Assembly: GCA_038503065.1 (NCBI GenBank)
Contig: JBCAMK010000002.1
Location: 2,294,001-2,358,000, forward strand
Direction: 5' to 3'
Source: Paragyromitra xinjiangensis
Lineage: Eukaryota; Ascomycota; Pezizomycetes; Pezizales; Discinaceae
DNA: 64,000 bases
The notes below the pieces were generated by a model. It was not told the DNA's origin. It ran no database searches and saw only the letters and a list, made by a program, of their open reading frames with translations. Shown here one piece after another: positions 11,376-24,284 of the stretch. Each line of letters opens with the position of its first letter. The first letter of the stretch is position 1. Made by a program: the position numbers and the translations under genes.

Positions 11376-14300
11376 ATGTCTACAGAGGAGGACTGGGATG
11401 AAATTGAGCGGTCTAATGGCTCCGTTCTTTGCAAAAGATTCTTAAAACATGGTAAGGATTCATGATTTATTCCCTCATATATTGTGTGGACTTTAGTTTA
11501 AGTATTCCTGTAAACTGTTCTATCAAAAACTTACGAAGGAGTAGGAAAATGCACCAAAAAGCCCTGTCTATGGGAGCACATAGCAGATCCTGGACGGGAT
11601 AAACCACGACCTTTTTGTCGCGACAATCTCTATCGAAAAGGTGTTGTCAGGATTGTGTTAACCGATATCGTGGGGACTGAGGAACTTTGAGCTAATCAAC
11701 ACCTCAGGAGGTTGTCCTGATGGCCAATACTGCTCGTTGTCTCACGACCGACCTGACGGAATGGGCATCACCCAAACTCCAACTGATAGCCTGCCAGCTA
11801 AGGAGGCTCAGTCGAATGACCGACAGAATCCTGACCCCAGATCTAACGTGAGCCAGCCACCAAAGAATGGGGGTTTTCCGAGGGTTAGCAACGGTAACAA
11901 TTTTCGTGCGAGCACCCAAACTAACCATAATCCCTCCTACAATGGCGTCTCCCGGCCTAGGCAGGACTGGATACAACAGAAGGGCGCTGTCGTAGGTTCC
12001 GTCGGGGAAAGGTTTCGGCTTGGGGATCCTGGGATTGGTGGAGCTCGCAGTGTGCCGAACACGTTCAATGGCCCGAAGGATGGAGGTGTATCTTTAGGGA
12101 ACTCACCTTCGAACGGGCATAGTGGTTTGTCACAATTCGGACACCCCAAGAATACTCACGGCACTCAACATGAAAACCCTGTTAACGTTGCCCACATAAA
12201 CGGTAGAATCAATAGTGCCCCGCATAATTTTGTGCCCCCACATCAAGAATATTCGGATTCGCAAAATCATCGGACGAGGCCTAGTAATGGACAACGAAAT
12301 CATCCTCCATGGAACTCAAATCAATCAAGTAGGGATGAAGGGGCCGTAAACGGTCGGCAGAATTATGATTCCAACTCAGGATATAGGAATAAACCCAACG
12401 GAACATCCCAAACCAGGAACGTGGATGCCAATTACACCCAATTTCCTTTCGATTCCAGGGGCCCATTCAATGGCCAGGCACGAGTGATGCCTCATGACCC
12501 GAAATACCCCACCTTCCTTAGCCGGCAACAAGAAGCCCGGTTTAGTACGACACATAACAACGGGATAAGGGGATTCCCAAAGAACCCAAATCATTCTGAT
12601 GTCCCTCAGATGCATAATGGGGGAAACTACCGGATCCAGGGAAATTTCAACGTTGCTTCTTCAGTCCCCCCGGGCGATCCGGGTGGTAGCGGTAGCAGGC
12701 AAAACCCGAAACTTAACGTCAAAAACGCCGTTATTGGTTCAATTCTAGTACCAGAACCCGCTGAGCCGAAGTTGAAGGGCGGAGGTGTTGCGCTCAATAA
12801 CCTTCCTCGAGTAGACAACACTACTAAGAATAAGAATGAACTAGGAGCTTTCGACCCTCCCGTAACAGTTGTTACAGAGATTGTAGAAAAGGATACCAAT
12901 TCTAATGGGATAAATCCAGTCAAGACCCCAGGGCATAGCAACCCGATCTCCCCGATGCCTACCGCCACAATACCCCGAACCGGGATTAGTGGTGGTGAGG
13001 TTATATCCTCGTTGTTCACAAACGCTCTTAGAATGAAAGGTAGGGCGGGAGCTAGGTCAGGGATCAAGTCTCCCGAGAATCTAAGGCCGAGATCAGCGGA
13101 AGCAAATGACAGGTTTATGGAGGAAAACCATACTATTAATTCTAATTTAGAAGTAATTCCTGCAGAATCTGCGGGTAATCAGCTCGCTATAAGTCAGCAA
13201 ATGGACCCAGCCACGTCGGTCGAGGTTGTTCTGGGGGGGGTAAAGAATTCGGGGTTGGGTGAGACTGAGGACACAGGAGGTGGTGCCAAGATTGGGAATA
13301 CTGAGCATGGTGAGCGTGAGGAGGGTGGTGCGAAATTACCAGTCGAGCAAAGCATTCAACCAGAACCCCCTCACTCACAAAATAAGATAGGTTTGGTCGG
13401 GGGTAATCAATCTGTGTCCAATGGCGTTGCAAATCCCCTTCAAGGAACTCGGCCCCCAACAGGACCAAGAAACCGGAAGCCCTTAGCCTGGGGTTTATCA
13501 AGGCAAAATCACTACCCTTCCAACAACCGGGTACTAGAAGGTCACAATCGGCCAAATTACGCAGCGCAGTCGAGAGAAGGTGATAATTTTGGCCGGGCAC
13601 CAGGATGGGGCACACAAAGCACCAACCATTCTAAACCCGGATCTACACAACAGCTTGAGTCTGAGGTGGGGGGAGCTCAGTCGTCAGATGAGCTTATACC
13701 ACAACTATACAAGTCTGTATACCGGCCTGGGATGACTCCAGCTTCGAAGGGCGTGACGCCTACGAGCCCTCAACCCACCATCCATACTTCATCAAATACC
13801 AACTCCCTCCAAAACGCGGCTCAGGAACAACCTTGGGAATCCCAACCTCCACAAGATGCTGCTTTTGTAAACCAGGACAGAGATTCAATTATTTTACAGT
13901 CTAGCAGATATCTAGAGGTATCCAGAACGCCAATTTTCCACCCTAAAAACAATATTTATATGCCTTCCCGAGATCAATTACCTCGCACCTTGTTTTCATA
14001 CTCCGAGTCATCCGTGAAATTCCGGGTAAACAAGTATGATATCGAGCCAAATGTCTATAATCCCGAGCCAGAAACCGAACCAAACCGTGCCTACACGCCT
14101 GAGCCCGAACTTGAACCGGATAGTACTGGCTCTACTTCAGAGTCGGAAAGTGATTTAAATGCCTCGAGGGACTATCATGAAAAGATGAGGATCGAAGCAA
14201 AAGCCTCTGGCATTGATCAAGGTGTTTGGGGGGGTAACTCATCCATGAGAACTAGTATTTCTGGGGTTTAATAGCTAATTTGGTGCGATTATTTCTAGAC

Positions 14301-16751
14301 AAACCTCCGCCGAACAGGTCAGAGAGTGTAGAATTTGAAGACTTCAAGGAGGACCCCCCAGTAAGTGCCAGTGCTTTGAGATCAATATCAAATGCTGTAC
14401 TGCTAGCTAACTATAATAGGTCAAGGATGATACTCGAGAAAAGAACCTTGCTCTGGCCGCTAGGCTGCAAAAACCGGGACAATTTTCTAAGCCCCCTCAA
14501 GCGGAACAACCCCTTGAGAAAGAGACTCAACCAATAATGAAGGAGCCTCCTAAGAAGAAGGCACCCCCAACAGTTACACAACCCCCCAAGGGAGAGGCTC
14601 GACCGGTATCAAAGGATCCCCCCAAGAAGACGGTACCCCCAATAGCTATAAAATCTCTTAAGGAAGAGGCTCGGCCGAGATCAGTAGATCTCCCTAAGAA
14701 GGCGGTACCCCCAATAGCTCTACAGTTTCCTAAGGAAGAGGCTCGGCCGATATCAGGGGATCACCCTAAGAAAATAGTCCCGCCAACAATAGAACGCCCC
14801 ATTAAGGGAGAAACTCGGTTAGTAGCCAAAGAACTTCCTAGGAAGGTGGCCTCTCTGGTGGCAGACAAAACTCTCGAAAAGAAGATCCCGTCGGCGTGGA
14901 AAACTCCTCTTATAAAAACAGCTCCTCTCAAAGCAACCCAAGAAATTTGCTGGCTTTGCAGGTCTCACCATCAACGTGACGGAGACTGTAAGGCAAATTC
15001 AGAGGCCATCGAGGCTGGAAAATCCGGGGGTAGGTGGGCAAGTATGATCGATCGTTCTAATGACTGGGGCTACCGCGGGGATGAGAATATCAATGGATGG
15101 TCCGACGATGATTCTGGGGTCGCTATACCTGAATCCAAGAAGTCAAGTCCAGCGAAGCCGAAACGTGCATCGGGGGGACCTCGGCCTGTTAAGGATTCAC
15201 AGAATCAGGATAAAAATGTTGCCGAGGAGGAAGCCGCCGAACCTACGAAGGAGACTTCAAGGGGATGTCGTAAGGAGAAGAAGAAGAAGAAGGAACGTAC
15301 TCCCAAGAAACCTCGCACGAACGGAAAGGCTGAAAAAAAGCAGCCAGCATCTGAAGATTCCCCTGGAGCATCGAAAACTGATGGACCAAAGTCTATGCTG
15401 CTCAAGACCAACAGAAATCATTTTGGGAAGTACTACGATACGGAAATTGGCGGTATCAAGAAACTATCTGAAGACACACTTCATATGATTTTTAGCTACG
15501 TCGCCGACGGCCTTATGCCTGAGGACCAGATGAAGATGAAAAATGTCCATATCGGAAGTAACTTCAGGTTGGATGCCAGTTTTACCACTACAAGATATCG
15601 ACGACTCAAATCAGCCATCCTCAGTTGCCGTTATTGGCGTAACTTATGTCAGCATATTGTCTATAAGTACGTTAACCTGGACCAATTTGGCAGCTTCAAG
15701 CGGTTCGTTCATACCATCAGCGAAGACCCGGAATTGGGTAGAATGGTCCATGCAATCAAAATTAACATACAAGGGGGAGCGTCCTATACAACACATGACA
15801 ATCGCCCCTCGAGGCAAGAACTGTCCGAGATGCCAAAATCCAGCGATTCAGCACAACTCTTCACTTCGATGATGGAGAACTGTCCTGAACTCCAAATACT
15901 GTCTGTGAATATGTATGGCGCTATCAGAGGATTCAATTTTGTTTTTACGAAGTTTCTGAAGATGAGGGAAATGCAAATAATGGATGACAGCAGTAAAGGT
16001 ATGGTGGTTGATAACCTCTGGAAGAGCCTGGACAATTACCCGAATTTAGAGAAGTTCAAGATTTTCCATTCTGAAGAGAATGGTTCCATGAATTTCGATA
16101 GCCTTAAGATCCTGCCGAGGAACATTTTGAGTAAGGGAAGTGCCGCCATGGTTTTGAAGGCGCTTACAATGGAACGGGCACCGGAGCTCTCTGATAAAAT
16201 CCTTGGAATTTTTGCCTCGAGGTTAAAGCAATTGACACACCTCGTAATCGTTGATTGCAAACTAGTTACATCTGCAGGTAAGTATATGGCGCTGAATAGG
16301 AGTTGTACGAATAGACTATTGATATTTTTTTACAGGGCTTGCACGTGCAATCCAAAGGATGCCAAACGCGAGTCAACTTAACCGCCTCATTTACTACGTA
16401 TGGGTTGACCCCTTCGGAAAAGCAACACAACAGGAGATGGCACCCCAGAGAGACCATCTCTGCTCTGCAATTCGCGAGCATTGTACAGGCTTAACATATC
16501 TTAACTGGAAGCCCTACCGTATTTGCGGAGATTTCTGGAAAGGGTCCAACTTTCGCTTGCTGAAGCGTTGTCGTATCGAGCCTATGGTCTTCAAAGACTG
16601 CAACAAAGAGGTGGAGTTGCGTAACCATTCCAAGTTCATGGACGCTTATAGGCAGGCTCGCGAACAAGAGAGACTCCCAGAACTAGCGGAAGACAGGGCT
16701 GTGTTTGACTTTTGTATGTATTGGTGCATGTTTTTCCTCAGGGATTCATAA
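11376..16751 (+). CDS. Large CCCH zinc-finger / F-box-like protein
   Basis: Six exons (11376-11451, 11545-11640, 11708-14233, 14299-14360, 14420-16277, 16336-16751) give 1677 residues in phase. Two CCCH zinc fingers lie at the N-terminus: C19-x8-C28-x4-C33-x3-H37 and C50-x9-C60-x5-C66-x3-H70, typical of RNA-binding CCCH fingers. Residues about 71-900 are Asn/Gly/Pro/Ser-rich and probably disordered. A KEEARP...PKKxVPP repeat follows (about 960-1065), then a Cys/His cluster CWLCRSHHQRDGDC (about 1097-1110), a basic KKKKK stretch, and an F-box-like start (KKLSEDTLHMIFSYV, about 1262) with a helical leucine-rich region. This suggests a ubiquitin-ligase adaptor with an RNA-binding end; the target is unknown. 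An alternative 3' end uses a donor inside the TTTGTATG near 16712 and adds a short different tail. Confidence 0.75.
14537..14850 (+). repeat. In-frame tandem repeat, KKxVPP / KEEARP type
   Basis: About four diverged copies of a 22-26 residue unit lie in one exon of the CCCH/F-box gene. Each contains a PKK-x-VPP block followed by a Lys-Glu-Glu/Gly-Ala-Arg-Pro block and then a Pro-Lys-Lys start. DNA copies share GAGGCTCG-CC and AAGAAG-C-GTACCCCCAATAGCT segments, so they arose by duplication. Confidence 0.7.
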
Positions 16752-19700
16752 CTAATGCTAGGATAGACTTTTAGTCTTCTTACGTCGAGTTTTTTTTTAG
16801 GTCATTGGCGTTACGGATCCTCCTAGGATGTCGGGGGTGCATTTCCAAAAGGTGAAAAGCGTAAAAAGAAAGGTTTGTTTTTCACTAGCTTTAATTAGAT
16901 GTACAGGTGATATAGATGGACTGGTTGGTGCCGATTGTGAATTTTTTTCCTTCTTCTAAATCACGTGGGCATATTATGGTATTAGGCTCAGGGGTAGGCT
17001 CGTTCCCATCCCCTACTGCCTATGGCTGCTGCTACGGTGCGTAGCAACCTTCGGTAGTATGGGGCTGGGCACGAGACTAGCTCAGGAGAGGTCCCTTCGG
17101 ACACGATCGTACCTTTTTGATGTCTCAATTTATCCTAACCAAAAATTTGCAACTACATGTACATTGGAAAGATCGGCATTGGGTAGTGTGCACGTGCATT
17201 AACAATTTCCTCGTAGGTCTTAGCAGCATAAGTAGTTGAATTTGGGAGATAAAAAGTGTTTATCTAGCGTTGTTTTCCGCTTGCAGCGAGTTCCGTTCTG
17301 CAGAGGGTTCTATTTGCTGGTGACCTATTATGGAATTAGGTTGGCCTAGACACGTGTACCACAAATTGGTGTTGCATGATAGAGGGTAGACGAGGCGGCT
17401 GTATGCGTAATGCAGAAGCAGGTGAATTCTTATTCCCCTGCAATAATTTTGACGCAAACTAAATATTTTTGGTTTAGGGAGCCGTCGGTTTGAGCATATT
17501 TCCTTCTATATCCCTTCATGCTATTGCTTTCTGGCTACACCACCCTCTAGGCTGCTCTTAGTGTTGTTGGCCCACACCTTGCTCCCGCGGCCGATAAACG
17601 AGTACTAAGAGATTAGAACTTGCTAATAACTTAAAGGAAAGGTGTTTACTACCATAGCTAGGGGTAACAATTCCATACTCAACCTATAGGCCTATCCACT
17701 AGATATCAAAACCAGTCAGACCGAATAGTGTAGTGGTGGCGCCGGGTGTAGGTGAAATTTCCCACCAAAGGAGGATTAAGAGTATAGAGATAATTTCTAA
17801 GCAAGGTAGAAATAGGCCTGGCATATGGGCATGGTGCTTTACGGGTGTGTTGCTATAAATTTGGTAAACGCAACGGGCACGCGCGAGTGGGCCATCATGC
17901 AGAGGTGTAGGGATATATGATATGGTTAGTAGATATCGATATATACGCCGCTTACGCGGTACGAATTGAGTGTGCCTAGGTGTGTTGAAACGCAACTCTA
18001 TAATAGCTATGGGATTTAAACTCAGTTTCTGATAACCTGGGGGTTGCTACTAATGTAGCAAGGAGCTAATATAATTAACTGTATATAATATTAACTTTCA
18101 CTTAAGGAATATCTAGCATCCCTCCTCCTCTCTTTCCTGCCCTTTTAATTGCTAGGATGCCTTCATGCCAAGACCATTCATGAAATATCACTCGTCACGA
18201 TATTACGTCAGCCAGAACCCTTACATGGTGCCAATTGGCACATGAGACAGGACCTTTGGCCCCGTTCCGCCTCAGTGACGCCATGAACTTGTAGGGTTAA
18301 TAGGCCACTAATCTCGAAGATATTTAACGTTCTTAGCCTCTGATCTAGTTTTGAGTTTCATATTTAAAGCCTGGGTTGCTTGAACACTAAATGGAGTGCG
18401 GCCAGGACATCCCGGGTCAGAGAAGGAGATCTATTTGGATTATATATTAACAGGTGTTTTAAAATCTTAATAATTATCGCTCTTAGCTTTCCTGGTGCCC
18501 TTGATTCCACGATCGGGCCTTGCCACACTCAACTTTATACCCTGTAGTCTGTCTTCAGAGAGGCGAGAATCTCCTACTACGAGATGGTTTTGGGTAATTG
18601 AGAATGGAATAAGGTGTGAGAAACACAAATACACCGGCTAATTCCACGAATCTCCTCTCCTACTAAGTAATGGGCACCACTGTAGCCTTAGGTGACGGAT
18701 GATGAGTCTGGGGCACTCCTCGTTAACCATGGGATGAGTGGCAAGACTTAGTTTTCTATGCTTTAGGTTCGATCACTGGCATGATTTATCCTCTCTATCT
18801 CCTCTAAATCTTAAGGGTGCGACCGCGGAGCCGTTTCTCCGATATGCGCCTTTAAAACATCTTCCACAGAAATAGTTCATTCCGATATTCTGAATTGGGA
18901 TTAATTAATTTTTGCGCATTCGTAGTATCTATTCTTAGTCGGGTACATCGTCCGAAACCCCCAATCACCCAAAATTCTAAAGGCTAGGTAAATAGTTCGC
19001 CCTAGCTATTCGAGTATCTTTGCCCTTCGTGATACACCGATCTCGACTAACTCGTTATATTTGGGGGATAAAGCATGAAAATATAGAGACTGTGTAAGTT
19101 GGGACGTTTATATTGAATAAAAAAGAGAGAGATACTGTAGCCCAGTGCTAGATGCGACTAGTGGGCTCAACGAGGGAAGGAAACATATCCATCATAAAAA
19201 GTCACTCGCCACCCGGCTAGACTTAAGCCTTTAAAAGATATGAACGTGAAGGGGGTACCGAGACTATGCTTATTGCCACCCTCCTTATTGCGTGGCTACA
19301 TAGCTCCCATACACGACACGTATCCCACGTATACATACTCTCGTGTTCACTTCCTAGGCCACTACTGTTCCCCTTCTAGGTCCCTCCAATCCTCTCCCCG
19401 AGATCGCACTCCCCTTGACCCTCCCCAATACTGCACTGCTATTTGTAACCCGTCTCTCTCCCTATTGAACTCCTGTATCAGTTTATAATTAGACGACTAT
19501 CATGCCCGCCCAGACCTCTTGGGCCACCCTACCGCAGTGGTACTAGGTTCAGACCTCGGCGATCGATCCCGCATGAGATTATTAAATTGAGTTTCAGAAT
19601 ATTCACTAGGTTTTCATGTGCTGTCTCTGGTCGTGCCAATCGCGGTAGCCGCTTCGTTCCTCCTATGCTCCTGAGCGCTTTATTGGCAGGTTCAACTAGC

Positions 19701-21775
19701 CCAGTGCTTCTCATATATCATAGGGATCGATTTTATTCTATTCTTGCACTTTGCCACTGCATAAACTAGCTCACACCCGTTTCATAGTTCCTATTTTTTC
19801 GCATCCCCGGTCTTCCCGAGGGTACGCCTTGAATTGTCCCTCGGGTAATAAAATGGCTATACGGCTCGATCCTACAATATCTAAACGCTCATATGGGGGG
19901 AATCCTCCCATACGTGTAAACCGTAATCTCATTCGAGATTATATATACTTTTAAAACCCCACGCGCTGCACATGCATCTATTCAAAATAAAAATGAACAC
20001 GAACTGGATTCCACAAGCCCGTCATATGGACGGGAATACGGCCGGAGAGTTGCATCCGATCCATAGAACGGATCTTAAAGCTCTAGCACTGAGGTTTACA
20101 TTCTTATGATCAAACACTGAGCGCATTTTGTCCATCCTGGCGCCATTTATGGCCACTCAAGCCACAAAGGCATATCGTACACACGTCATATGCCAACCGG
20201 CCGACATCTAGACCCAGATATGCAGAGACAATTAAATTGCAGTAGTGCGCGGGCATGTCCGATCGAATAACAGGGAAAGAAGAAATAGTTAGAAGTGGAA
20301 CCAGGAAGACACGGAGTAAAGGCCACTCAATAAATCTAGAAAGGTTGTGCGTATAGTTAATCTAGAAACTGGCACGGGTGATTGGGCGCAAGATCTTTGC
20401 GGAGATGTACCGTGCCATAGACGATCGTCGATTGCGCAGAGCCCTGCAATAAAAATGGGTTACTGATATGTGCAATTTATACTGCGGCCTAATTACTCTA
20501 GAATATACAAAGCATGAGGCTTCACGCTTAAGTCCGCCATAAGTAGTATATTTTTCCAAGAGAGCTAGCCTAGCAAACGTTAAACGACCGCGCTCGAAAT
20601 TGGGGCACGGATCATGCAAAACTAATCAAAGTTGTCAAAATGTCATTCCCCCGACAAAGATACATGTGTTCTCCCTTTCAAGTAGATATTGGCCGTATAA
20701 CGTCAGACTACTAAAAAACGTCACCTCCTAATGTCCGGTAGACGTTGATATACGTACTTGTGGGTGACTGGCATTTTTGTAATGGACTACCACTACGTAC
20801 TATACAAATTTGTACCTGGAGCCGTAGCATTTTATTAGTAGTAGAGATAATTCCAAATATCTGTAGGATTAGTTGGTGATTGTCGTTGAGTTCATCGGGG
20901 AGGGAAAGCTTGCGTATGCCTGGCGCTTCTAGCCGCATTCGAAATGAGTGAAACCGGGGACTGGTGATTGGCCGGTGAGATCGAAAAGGATTTGCCGAAA
21001 TCTCATGGACCGGAACAAAGAGTGGTTGAGCCAATGGGCGCACTAGCTTTAAGCCTTTACTTAGGGCGGCTACTAAGCTTTTTTCGGATGCGCCAGGGTA
21101 AGCACACTCGCAGTCTCGCACCGCCGGGATCTAAAAGCCAAAATGGACCGCAACGTGACAAGCGACAACAACTCAGCCCCTTATCACGCTTCTCCTCAGA
21201 GATTCAGGGCTGCTTGGAGAGTCCCTTTCTGAGGGTCATTCGATTACTCTATCCATACATATTTCAACAACAACGCTTATGTATGTTGTTGACTTTATGC
21301 CAGGGCCGTTTGATATGATGGGTCTATCAGGCATTCCAACAGCACATCTCATATTCCCCTGGTTCTCACTTCACGATTGGAACATCCACTGGAGTGGAAA
21401 GTAGATTTCTTTTTCGGGAGTATTCGTGACGGCAGGGATTGGGGTTTTTCAGCCCAGCGCTGCGGCGCGGTGCCCCGTGCTGACTGCTTGCCTGCTGTTT
21501 GCAACACACTGACACCTATGTGTGTCTCATGTGGGGTGTCTCATAAATTCCATTATGAATAAGCTAGCGATTTTGGTCCCCTTCAAGTTCTGGGGATCCG
21601 CGCTTCTGCGTCGTTTCTAATCCTTCAGTTTTCCTACTTGGTTTTCATCATCATTCCGAGTTTTTATTTAAGTCCACCAGCAGCCCAACCTCTCGCCAGT
21701 CCTGTGTGTGGACAGTGAGCGAGATCGCTACCCTCGGAATAAGCACAACACGAGACTAAAGCAAAAAAAACAACC
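16752..21775. other. Gene-poor spacer, about 5 kb
   Basis: No gene supported. TACATGTA occurs at 17154. A segment around 17058-17089 resembles one at 38824-38857. Between 19815 and 20074 there are five short hairpins in 260 bp. The last 200 bp before 21776 look like a promoter and leader, with a TATTTAA box near 21665 and an A-rich leader. The rest is AT-rich with stops in every frame, as expected of decayed repeats. Confidence 0.55.
19815..20074. repeat. Cluster of five short hairpins
   Basis: Inverted pairs are: CCCGAGGG/CCCTCGGG (19815-19822 and 19838-19845), TATGGGGGG/CCTCCCATA (19892-19900 and 19904-19912, one wobble), TAATCTC/GAGATTA (19924-19930 and 19935-19941), CCCGTC/GACGGG (20018-20023 and 20029-20034), GATCC/GGATC (20058-20062 and 20070-20074). 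No gene overlaps them. They may mark a relic element or be chance. Confidence 0.4.
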
Positions 21776-24025
21776 ATGGTTTCATTCAAAGTAGCAGTTG
21801 CGACTATGTTCGCGTTCGCTTTTGGTTTGTCCCCGTGACCTTTTTCCGATCAATTTTCTTCTTTTTTCTCCCTCAAAGATGTTTTCTTCGGTAAACTTGG
21901 AATTTAAAGATTAAAAACGTTAACTTTTCTTCGCATCGAAATAGCCTCCTTCAGTAATGCTCAATCGGACCCTCTCGCGACTTTCTCCATGTCAAACTGG
22001 AATTATCATGTGAAGGCCAATATCCCATCGTCTGGAAACGACATTTTCCTCCAACTTAGCGGACCTGAATCAGCTGGATGGGTGGGAACAGGAATTGGGA
22101 CTGAGATGAAGGGCGCGTTGATTTTTGTTATTTATTCGGATGGAAACGGGAATGTCACCGTTTCCCCAAGGCTTGGAGTGTATGGATTATCCCTATTCTT
22201 TTGGGGCTCAATTGGATGGAGGGGTTTTTCGAGAGACAGTGTCTAACAGCGAAACAGTGGCGAAGTTGAGCCCAAGTACCAATCGTCAATCAATTATACG
22301 CTGCTGGCCGGCAGTGGAATTGAGAACGGTATCATGACCGCTAATATCAGATGTAAAACCCCCAAGCCTAAAATGTTCCTAATTCGCCTTTCGTCCAATT
22401 TCTAACCGTAGACTCGTGTGACAGGTGGAAACTGTCGTCAATGGAGCTCTGGTTCTTTGGATGTTACAACAACCTCCCAGAACTTTATATGGTCAATTGG
22501 CAACGACGAAAAAGTCGCGACTAAGGAACCTGATGCAGAAATTCACCAACATCAGGCGTATGGCTTTTATGCGCTCAACTTGCAAGACGCAACTTCGACA
22601 ACCCCAAATTCAAATCCCTTTTTAAACTCAGGCTCAAACACCAATTCATCCACTTCTGCCGCTACGGGCTCCACAGGTGTTTCTGTTGCGCCACCCAGGA
22701 CAAAAGCTGATAAAATTTTGATTGCGCATGGTATGATATTGAGCATTATTACACTTACTTTCTATCACTTCTTTATGTAATGTGGGAACTGTAGTAGTAA
22801 AGTCTTACCCGTTTTTCCCTTATACCCTTCCCCCCCCCCGAAAATGAAAAAGAAGCAGAGAAAAAAAACCCTTAAAAAGTGGCCTCAATTAGGCCGGGTT
22901 CTCTTCTCCCTAGCTTATCCAAGGCATAACAATACTACCAATGTTTTTCATTTGTTTAATTCCTTTACTTAGTTCTATTCTTGTCACTCTTTTTCTCATA
23001 CGTTGGCTTGGTGTGATTTAGGGGTTATCATGGGGGTCACATTCGTACTCTTCTTCCCCTTCGGTGCGGCACTTATTCGCCTATTGAACAATCGAATCCC
23101 GAACGCCTTTGCGCTGCATCGTGGTGTTCAAATCCTTAATCTTATCCTCGCATTTGTCGGTATGGGTATGGGTATTTGGCGATCTAGGATAGAGGGCACG
23201 GTACGAGATTTCCCACACTCTTCACGCTCCGGCAATTTAAATATCAGATAATCTGATACTGCCGTTTGCCCTCCCCCTGACCCCCCGGTCGTATACCTTA
23301 CTTTAGGGCAAAGACTAACGGCTAGCTATCGATTTATCCGATTTCTGCGGCTAATTAGCAATGGAGAACTTACCACCAAATTATGGGTGTTATAATTGTT
23401 TGTCTTTTACCACTCCAGGCTGTTCTGGGTCAAATGCACCATAATATGTTTCTTAAGACTGGAAGGCGGTCTTTTTGGTCCTATGGGCACATCTGGTTCG
23501 GGAGAATTGTCATAATCCTTGGCATCGTAAATGGTGGCATCGGGCTTGGCCCTGATATGTCTGATGCTTCCAAAGGTTGGGTAATTGCCTACATAGTCGT
23601 CGTGGGCTTAGTAGCGGTGCTGTATTCTGCATTTTATTTGTTGAAGCAAAGGTCGAGTAAGGTCCGTTCTTCAAACATCTCCTAATCTTTGATCCCTGAT
23701 CCCTTAGCCCTATTGCTTTATACTCTCATTCGAGGTTGTAAGAAGGATATTCATTTTTAATTTCTTTTGTTTGGTTGGTTGATGGATGTTTGTGTTTTGT
23801 CGCATTTATTGTAATTTTTTCTTTCTTTTTTCCTTGTGATAATATATGATAGAGGGTTGTTATCGGCGTTAGATGCTTACAATCTCGATGGTTTGTTTTG
23901 ATACTTAGAATCAATACGTACCAGCACATGACAATCAATATAGAAACCATTATGATGAAAATCAGTACGCAGAGGCGCATCAAAATCAGTATGGGCCGAC
24001 GGTATATGGGGAACAATGGCGTTAA
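21776..24025 (+). CDS. Secreted DOMON (CDH-cytochrome type) - cytochrome b561 membrane protein
   Basis: Seven exons (21776-21824, 21945-22177, 22250-22352, 22425-22730, 23022-23200, 23359-23661, 23909-24025) give 429 residues. A signal peptide ends near SNA (residue 22). The DOMON domain follows, with GTEMKGALIFVIY holding the probable Met heme ligand and a conserved RCGNCRQW pair of cysteines. A Ser/Thr linker leads to a cytochrome b561 domain, with histidines in AHGVIMG, LHRGVQ, YHQIMGV and YGHIWFGR and about five membrane helices. Such proteins move electrons across the plasma membrane, for example for ferric reduction or extracellular redox enzymes. The tail exon encodes a hydrophilic NQY-rich end (HDNQY, DENQY, HQNQY). 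Its upstream donor (GTCCGT) is unusual; without that exon the protein would stop at 23685. Confidence 0.85.
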
Positions 24026-24284
24026 GGGGAAATTGGGGAATGGTGTTATGGCCACTAGTAAGTGGAGTTTTTGGTTCTGCCTTGTTTATTTTGTTTGGTC
24101 TCACTTAGGTGTTTTTCATTTGCGCAATTCGTATCACGTATAACCTACGAAAGCGCCGTAACGCTGCATTTCATGAAAAGCAGACTAGTTTCAGTAATAA
24201 ATGTGTAATGAACTCCAAAATCTGCAGGCCATCTGTAAATTTCTTAAAACTTGCACATGTGATCATTTCCATAATCTTTTTTTC

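Noticed and set aside
16712..16830. Additional last exon of the CCCH/F-box gene after a 110-nt intron.
   Set aside because: It adds only a few residues (HWRYGSS) before a stop and has no support over the simple stop at 16751; kept as an alternative only.
18767..18780. B-box-like GGTTCGATCAC suggesting a tRNA.
   Set aside because: No matching A box or cloverleaf could be drawn around it.
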